11,465 nucleotides of DNA, from NCBI GenBank assembly GCA_946610635.1, contig CAMOCI010000009.1, forward strand, positions 1 to 11,465. The letters are read 5' to 3'. The stretch is from an uncultured Clostridia bacterium. GTDB lineage: Bacteria > Bacillota > Clostridia > Christensenellales > UBA1242. A program made the position numbers and the translations under genes. This document shows positions 9,601 through 11,465 of this stretch, in pieces. The notes below the pieces were generated by a model. It did no database searches and was not told where the DNA came from. It worked only from the letters and a program-made list of their open reading frames with translations. Every line of letters begins with the position of its first letter. Positions within the stretch are counted from its first letter, which is position 1.

Positions 9601-9728
9601 ATTCTGTTGCACAAGATTGTTATACAGAACAAATGGATGCTTTTGCTAAATTATTTGAGAATAAAGATTTCTATAACAAGGTTATGGAAGCTATGGGCAA
9701 AGCATTGTATCAAAGTTTAAGAAAATAA
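6690..9728 (+). CDS. hsdR: Type I restriction endonuclease subunit R (HsdR)
   Basis: 1012-aa motor and nuclease subunit of the type I enzyme. Bound to HsdM2-HsdS, it translocates DNA using ATP and cuts far from the site. The N-terminal nuclease domain has a PD-(D/E)xK core: D141 in TIDMVL, then E155 and K157 in ALELKNQ. The SF2 helicase motor follows: Walker A SAGSGKS at 316-322, VVTDRR near 350, DEAH at 424-427, FTATP at 485-489, and motif VI QTLSRLNRT at 702-710. The remaining 300 residues are the helical C-terminal region that docks on the methyltransferase core. Length is normal and every key motif is present, so it looks active. AAAGAGG at 6678-6684 precedes the ATG by five bases. From about position 8690 onward leucine is written mostly TTA, whereas the earlier part favours CTT and TTG. 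That hints at a mosaic gene (see findings). Confidence 0.97.
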   Translation: MAILQDNEKRFEEDIEAFLLSDKGGYEKGDLKTYDKKKAIDMDKLVKFISATQPKEWNRYQKIYQDKAEDNLYKRFQESVNNFGLLYTLRHGIDDRGVRLNLVYFMPGSNMNPELVDLYNKNILTETRQFAYSEDNHNTIDMVLSVNGIPVVALELKNQLKNQTYENAEIQWKQDRDQRELIFNFNKRILVYFAVDTYYVSMTTKLDGDKTRFLPFNQGSNGAGNVGGAGNPANEDGYCTSYLWERVLQKDMLLSILQKYLSLQVEEIIELKNGKKVKKTSKKLIFPRYHQLDVVEKTLQDVYERGAGKNYLIQHSAGSGKSNSIAWLTYRLASLHDKNDENIFDSVIVVTDRRVLDKQLQTTISGFDHKLGLIEKIDDSKSSQDLKQAINDGKKIIISTLQKFPVIYREVNDQQGKRFAIVVDEAHSSQSGNSAKKLKIALADTTEAIKEYKELYEDEEIDSFDMLTNEILTQGKQKNLSFFGFTATPKAKTLEMFGERMPDGTFRAFHIYSMRQAIEEGFILDVLKNYTTMENCFKIANATSENPEYKETPAIKAIKKYYASHEKVIGDYVEVIVEQFRQVTLTKIDGKAKAMVVCPSRPSAVKFYQEINKYIQEKGYTDMRTLIAFSGTVTIGDKEYKENQMNYTADGKRISEDQLKAHFSGDEFNTLIVADKYQTGFDEPLLHTMFVLKKLNSVKAVQTLSRLNRTCPGKVDTFVLDFVNTAEDIQKSFQPFYEDTILSGEFNINLVYDNATKVKQYNLFNEDDVEKFAKLYYKKTEQSNTDLGKVTALFKPVCDRFNDLTEEQKVEFKDALKSFNRFYAYITQITRTFDKELHKTYLFTEYLAKLLPRRPSEKVNLDDKIQLEYTNIHQTFSGVIELKKSPNDNSNVVNPSKDAKVKFIDEKKELLNNIIDKINIMFEGKFDESDRVIVETIYNRFVDGKNTKLKKYAKNTDRDMFAKSIFPKEFDSVAQDCYTEQMDAFAKLFENKDFYNKVMEAMGKALYQSLRK

Positions 9729-9759
9729 AAAAATGTCCGAAAATAACGGACATTTTTTT
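9727..9759. terminator. Bidirectional intrinsic terminator between hsdR and the convergent XRE gene
   Basis: A 13-bp perfect stem is formed by AAAAAAATGTCCG (9727-9739) and CGGACATTTTTTT (9747-9759), with a 7-base loop. The GC-rich top and the A-run/T-run base read as a rho-independent terminator on either strand. It overlaps the hsdR stop codon and ends three bases before the stop of the minus-strand gene, so it can serve both. Confidence 0.9.
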
Positions 9760-9762
9760 ATA

Positions 9763-10185
9763 CTAATTTTTATCTAACAAATCATCAATTGTACAGCCAA
9801 AGTAATTTGCAATTTCAAATAGGGTGCGAATACTTGGTTCAACACCATTCTTGTAGCGAATGATATTGTCTTTCGCATAATGTAAATCGTTGCAAAACTG
9901 TCTGTTTGATATTCCTGCTTTGTTTATCAAATTAGTAAGTATTTCATAAAATTTTTGTTGATTTGTTGAGTATTCATGGAAATGGTTTTCATCGGACAAT
10001 TCATACATATAATCAATGCTAACTCGTAAATAGTTAGCTATTTTTATTAGCGTTTGCAAACTTGGATTTCTTTGTTTGTATTTGTAAAATGTATCCCTTG
10101 AAATTATTTGATTATTAAACAAATCTTCAGTAGTTTTTCCTTGTTCTTCTAATATATTTTTAACAACTGTTATAAAATCTTTCAT
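9763..10185 (-). CDS. XRE-family transcriptional regulator with two tandem HTH domains
   Basis: 140 aa, made almost entirely of two helix-turn-helix units joined by a short linker. Unit 1 spans about 4-63 (SRDTFYKYKQRNPSLQTLIKIANYLRVSIDYM); unit 2 about 77-138 (YAKDNIIRYKNGVEPSIRTLFEIANYFGCTIDDLL). The two second halves align (YK-nn-PS-TL-IANY-SID), so an internal duplication is likely. Such a protein could bind an asymmetric site as a single chain. The start is ATG 10183-10185, six bases after GGAG (10192-10195); a TTG four codons upstream is less likely. It is divergent from the SLOG gene. The two direct repeats between them fall in both promoters, which suggests that it represses itself and its neighbour. 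It contains no effector or protease domain. Confidence 0.88.
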   Translation of the reverse strand: MKDFITVVKNILEEQGKTTEDLFNNQIISRDTFYKYKQRNPSLQTLIKIANYLRVSIDYMYELSDENHFHEYSTNQQKFYEILTNLINKAGISNRQFCNDLHYAKDNIIRYKNGVEPSIRTLFEIANYFGCTIDDLLDKN

Positions 10186-10204
10186 CTCAAACTCCAATTA
10201 TTAC

Positions 10205-10233
10205 GATATAATTATTGCCTAAAATGATGACAA
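10205..10233 (-). promoter_or_regulatory. Promoter of the XRE regulator gene
   Basis: Read on the minus strand, TTGTCA (10228-10233; 5 of 6 to the -35 consensus) and TATATC (10205-10210; 4 of 6 to the -10) are 17 bp apart. Transcription would start near 10198, giving a leader of about 13 bases that still contains the GGAG site at 10192-10195. The upstream copy of the 17-bp direct repeat covers most of the spacer and -35. Confidence 0.5.
10216..10232 (+). promoter_or_regulatory. Putative operator, direct repeat copy 1
   Basis: TGCCTAAAATGATGACA matches the copy at 10246-10262 at 15 of 17 positions; the two mismatches are the central AA versus TT. The copies lie 30 bp apart, about three helical turns, in the same orientation. 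This copy overlaps the spacer and -35 of the XRE gene promoter. The ends show weak symmetry (TGCC against GACA), as expected for a two-HTH protein. Binding by the neighbouring XRE protein is inferred. Confidence 0.6.
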
Positions 10234-10238
10234 AATAC

Positions 10239-10268
10239 TTGCTACTGCCTATTATGATGACATATAAT
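10239..10268 (+). promoter_or_regulatory. Promoter of the DUF1273/SLOG gene
   Basis: A perfect TATAAT at 10263-10268 is preceded, with an 18-bp spacer, by TTGCTA at 10239-10244 (4 of 6). The predicted start site is about 10275, the A of the proposed ATG, so the mRNA may be leaderless. The second direct repeat (10246-10262) exactly fills the spacer between these two elements, so a bound protein would block polymerase. Confidence 0.5.
10246..10262 (+). promoter_or_regulatory. Putative operator, direct repeat copy 2
   Basis: TGCCTATTATGATGACA is the partner of the repeat at 10216-10232. It sits between the -35 and -10 of the SLOG promoter. Having one copy per divergent promoter suggests that a single regulator controls both genes. 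Confidence 0.6.
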
Positions 10269-10274
10269 AATTAT

Positions 10275-10781
10275 ATGAAATCAATAAAGCAATTAACATT
10301 ATGTTTTACTGGCCATAGGCCACAAAAACTTCCATGGGGATTTAATGAACAAGATGAAAGGTGTTTGAAAGTAAAAGAAAAATTAAAAATATTGATTGAG
10401 CAAGCAATTATTGATGGATATAGTTATTTTTGGTCGGGAATGGCTCTTGGCTTTGATATGATGTGTGTTGAAATATTGTTAGAATTAAAAGTTAAGTATA
10501 AACGAATAAAAATTTATGGTGCTTTGCCATGTAGAAATCAAAGCCAAAAATGGCCGATAGAACAACAAAAGAGGTATGATAAGTTAATTAATCAACTTGA
10601 TGGTATTCGTTGTTTAAATGATAATTATACTGGTTTAGAATGTATGCTTGAACGCAATAGATTTATGATTGATAACTCATCAAAGCTAATTGCATTGTTT
10701 AATAGCAAAAGTGGTGGAACCAAATCAACAATTGAATATGCTAAAAAGAAAGAATTAGAAATAATTATACTTGAACCATAA
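10275..10781 (+). CDS. DUF1273 / SLOG-superfamily protein
   Basis: 168 aa, a compact Rossmann-like protein of the SLOG (Smf/DprA-LOG) superfamily, DUF1273/YpsA-like branch. Visible features are the N-terminal CFTGHRPQKLPWG (10-22), the WSGMALGFDMMCVEILLEL segment (53-71) and the C-terminal SGGT (146-149) followed by KSTIEYAKKK. Together these form the nucleotide or nucleotide-sugar binding pocket of the family. Superfamily members act as ligand sensors or enzymes in several defence systems, and DUF1273 genes are frequent on mobile elements; this protein's ligand and activity are unknown. I start at ATG 10275, where family similarity begins. Upstream in-frame TTG (10215) and ATGs (10224, 10227, 10254, 10257) would translate the operator repeats and have no ribosome binding site. 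No Shine-Dalgarno precedes 10275 either, consistent with a leaderless transcript. No effector domain is fused. Confidence 0.86.
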   Translation: MKSIKQLTLCFTGHRPQKLPWGFNEQDERCLKVKEKLKILIEQAIIDGYSYFWSGMALGFDMMCVEILLELKVKYKRIKIYGALPCRNQSQKWPIEQQKRYDKLINQLDGIRCLNDNYTGLECMLERNRFMIDNSSKLIALFNSKSGGTKSTIEYAKKKELEIIILEP

Positions 10782-10894
10782 TTGTTAAAAGATAGAATAT
10801 TATGTCTCTTTTTGATGAAAAATGGATAGTAAAAAATTTTTTAAAACTTTTTTTGTTAAAAATGGCAAAAACAGGTGTCCAAATCAAAAAAATA

Positions 10895-10918
10895 TGTCCT
10901 TAATAATATGGAGGAAAT
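10895..10918 (+). repeat. Repeat core, copy a
   Basis: Core with TGTCCTTAATAATATGG then AGGAAAT. It is preceded by TCCA at 10878-10881, which can pair with TGGA at 10909-10912 across 27 bases. Confidence 0.75.
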
Positions 10919-10979
10919 AAAAAAAATTTAATAAATTTTTGTAATTTTGCAAAAAACCCACGATATTTTTTTAAATACT

Positions 10980-11004
10980 TGTCCTTAATAATATGGGAGG
11001 AAAT
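10980..11004 (+). repeat. Repeat core, copy b
   Basis: Core identical to copy a except for one extra G (TATGGGAGG). CCCA at 10957-10960 can pair with TGGG at 10994-10997 across 33 bases; the extra G is matched by a C. Confidence 0.75.
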
Positions 11005-11076
11005 ATAAATATTAAAAAAATTTTTTTACAAATTTTGAAAAAATGCTTAAAATATACCCCACGATTTGGAAAAACT

Positions 11077-11100
11077 TGTACTTAATAAAGTGGAAGGGAT
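11077..11100 (+). repeat. Repeat core, copy c
   Basis: Diverged core TGTACTTAATAAAGTGG then AAGGGAT. CCAC at 11059-11062 can pair with GTGG at 11090-11093 across 27 bases. Confidence 0.7.
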
Positions 11101-11226
11101 ATTAAAATTGAGAACATGAAAAAAATGTAGAGCTTGTTAAAGTGTGTCGAAATATAGCATAACAAAAAAATTTTTAAAATTATTTATTTAAAAAGACCAA
11201 AAATACCCGCCCAATTTCAAAATACT

Positions 11227-11250
11227 TGTCCTTAATATTATGGAAGGGTA
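11227..11250 (+). repeat. Repeat core, copy d
   Basis: Core TGTCCTTAATATTATGG then AAGGGTA. CCTTAATATTATGG is itself a near-palindrome (12 of 14). CCA at 11211-11213 can pair with TGG at 11241-11243 across 27 bases. Confidence 0.75.
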
Positions 11251-11257
11251 CAAAGTA

Positions 11258-11329
11258 ATGATGGTAAAAAAATGTTCAAAAATATGGTCTAATAAAATTT
11301 TTTTAATGAATTTTTATGAAAAGAGGTAA
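11258..11329 (+). other. Possible 23-codon ORF following repeat copy d
   Basis: The GGAAGGG of copy d (11242-11248) is nine bases before ATG 11258, which opens a 23-codon frame (MMVKKCSKIW...NFYEKR) ending in TAA. It runs across the 39-bp spacer into copy e. It is lysine-rich with no recognisable family. In DNA this AT-rich a chance frame is quite possible; it is listed because the spacing from a strong ribosome binding site is good. Confidence 0.2.
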
Positions 11330-11355
11330 AATTCCATTGTTAAATTAAAAATACT

Positions 11356-11379
11356 TGTCCATATATTAGTGGAGAGACA
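11356..11379 (+). repeat. Repeat core, copy e
   Basis: Most diverged core: TGTCCATATATTAGTGG then AGAGACA. TCCA at 11333-11336 can pair with TGGA at 11370-11373 across 33 bases, the same spacing as copy b. Confidence 0.65.
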
Positions 11380-11382
11380 ATA

Positions 11383-11436
11383 ATGACTTACTTAACAACA
11401 GCTAAAAAGGTATTTCAATTGAAATATCATTTTTAG
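11383..11436 (+). other. Possible short or frameshifted ORF after repeat copy e
   Basis: ATG 11383 lies six bases after GGAGAG (11371-11376) and opens 17 codons (MTYLTTAKKVFQLKYHF) to a TAG. In the next frame, from about 11406, the reading stays open to the window end (GISIEISFLVAKYLKIEYE). A single-base slip in the five-A run at 11404-11408 would join them into an N-terminus vaguely like a small HTH protein. It could be a short peptide, a broken gene or chance. Confidence 0.2.
11402..11436. repeat. Strong inverted repeat / hairpin
   Basis: TATTTCAATTGAAATA at 11411-11426 is a perfect 16-bp palindrome. It is flanked by CTAAAAA (11402-11408) and TTTTTAG (11430-11436), which also pair, separated by a small internal bulge (GG opposite TCA). 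It could act as an operator, cruciform or weak terminator. It has no GC-rich stem, so it is not a standard rho-independent terminator. Confidence 0.7.
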
Positions 11437-11465
11437 TTGCTAAATATTTGAAAATTGAATATGAA

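Larger units (their letters stand above)
10830..11379 (+). repeat. Array of five imperfect 86-90 bp repeats with variable spacers
   Basis: Units run approximately 10830-10918, 10919-11004, 11011-11100, 11161-11250 and 11290-11379. Each has the same order: an A-run/T-run block with a second T-run and A-run; a C-rich spot (CCCACGAT or similar); ACTTGTCC; then TTAATAnTATGG and a purine run (GGAGG, GGGAGG, GGAAGGG or GGAGAG). Unit length is nearly constant, while the material between units is 0, 6, 60 and 39 bp and unrelated. A degenerate sixth core may lie at 10802-10829. Conservation is highest in the last 25 bp. This stretch, over 600 bp after the SLOG gene, contains no sizeable gene. It is not a CRISPR because units are too long and spacers irregular. 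The purpose is unknown; candidates are a protein-binding or partition site, a cassette-like array, or repeated small RNA units. Confidence 0.75.

Noticed and set aside
10215..10274. Longer SLOG protein starting at TTG 10215
   Set aside because: It would translate both operator repeats and the promoter, lacks a ribosome binding site, and the family similarity begins at 10275.
2..10781. TGA recoded as Trp (mycoplasma-type code)
   Set aside because: No main gene ends in TGA, but Trp is always TGG and no TGA falls inside long genes such as hsdR, so there is no sign of recoding. The bias to TAA fits high AT content.
10830..11379. CRISPR array
   Set aside because: Repeats are about 90 bp and degenerate, spacers are 0-60 bp and irregular, and no cas genes are present.
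10830..11379. Classical integron attC cassette array
   Set aside because: No GTTRRRY/RYYYAAC boxes are visible at the unit ends and no integrase lies in the window. The cassette idea is kept only as an open possibility.

Overview
The window is very AT-rich DNA. Its strong promoter resembles a sigma-A type extended -10 promoter, and its ribosome binding sites are GGAGG-like. This fits a low-GC Gram-positive bacterium (Bacillota, a clostridial or mollicute-related lineage). That assignment is inferred from composition and signals only. TGG is the Trp codon, and all eight main genes end in TAA or TAG, so the code looks standard.

Layout. (1) Positions 2-1798 hold the 3' part of an OLD-family ATPase/TOPRIM nuclease gene whose start lies upstream of the window. 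(2) A good promoter at 1812-1840 opens a tightly packed five-gene type I restriction-modification operon, 1864-9728: hsdM, a zinc-ribbon/DUF4145-like gene, hsdS, a multi-pass membrane protein gene, and hsdR. Genes overlap or nearly touch at every junction. HsdM and HsdR are intact by motif. The two extra genes flank hsdS and are not part of the textbook complex. (3) A symmetric hairpin terminator at 9727-9759 serves hsdR and the convergent regulator gene. (4) A divergent pair follows: an XRE-type regulator with two HTH domains (minus strand, 9763-10185) and a DUF1273/SLOG protein (plus strand, 10275-10781). The gap between them holds two nearly identical 17-bp direct repeats 30 bp apart, each inside one of the two promoters. 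These are likely the regulator's operators. (5) From about 10830 to the window end there is no sizeable gene. Instead there is an array of five imperfect repeats of 86-90 bp separated by spacers of 0, 6, 60 and 39 bp, then a strong inverted repeat.

Taken together this looks like a defence island. An OLD nuclease and a type I R-M system with two accessory genes sit beside a self-regulated SLOG gene. The least explained parts are the repeat array, the two genes embedded around hsdS, and the operator architecture.
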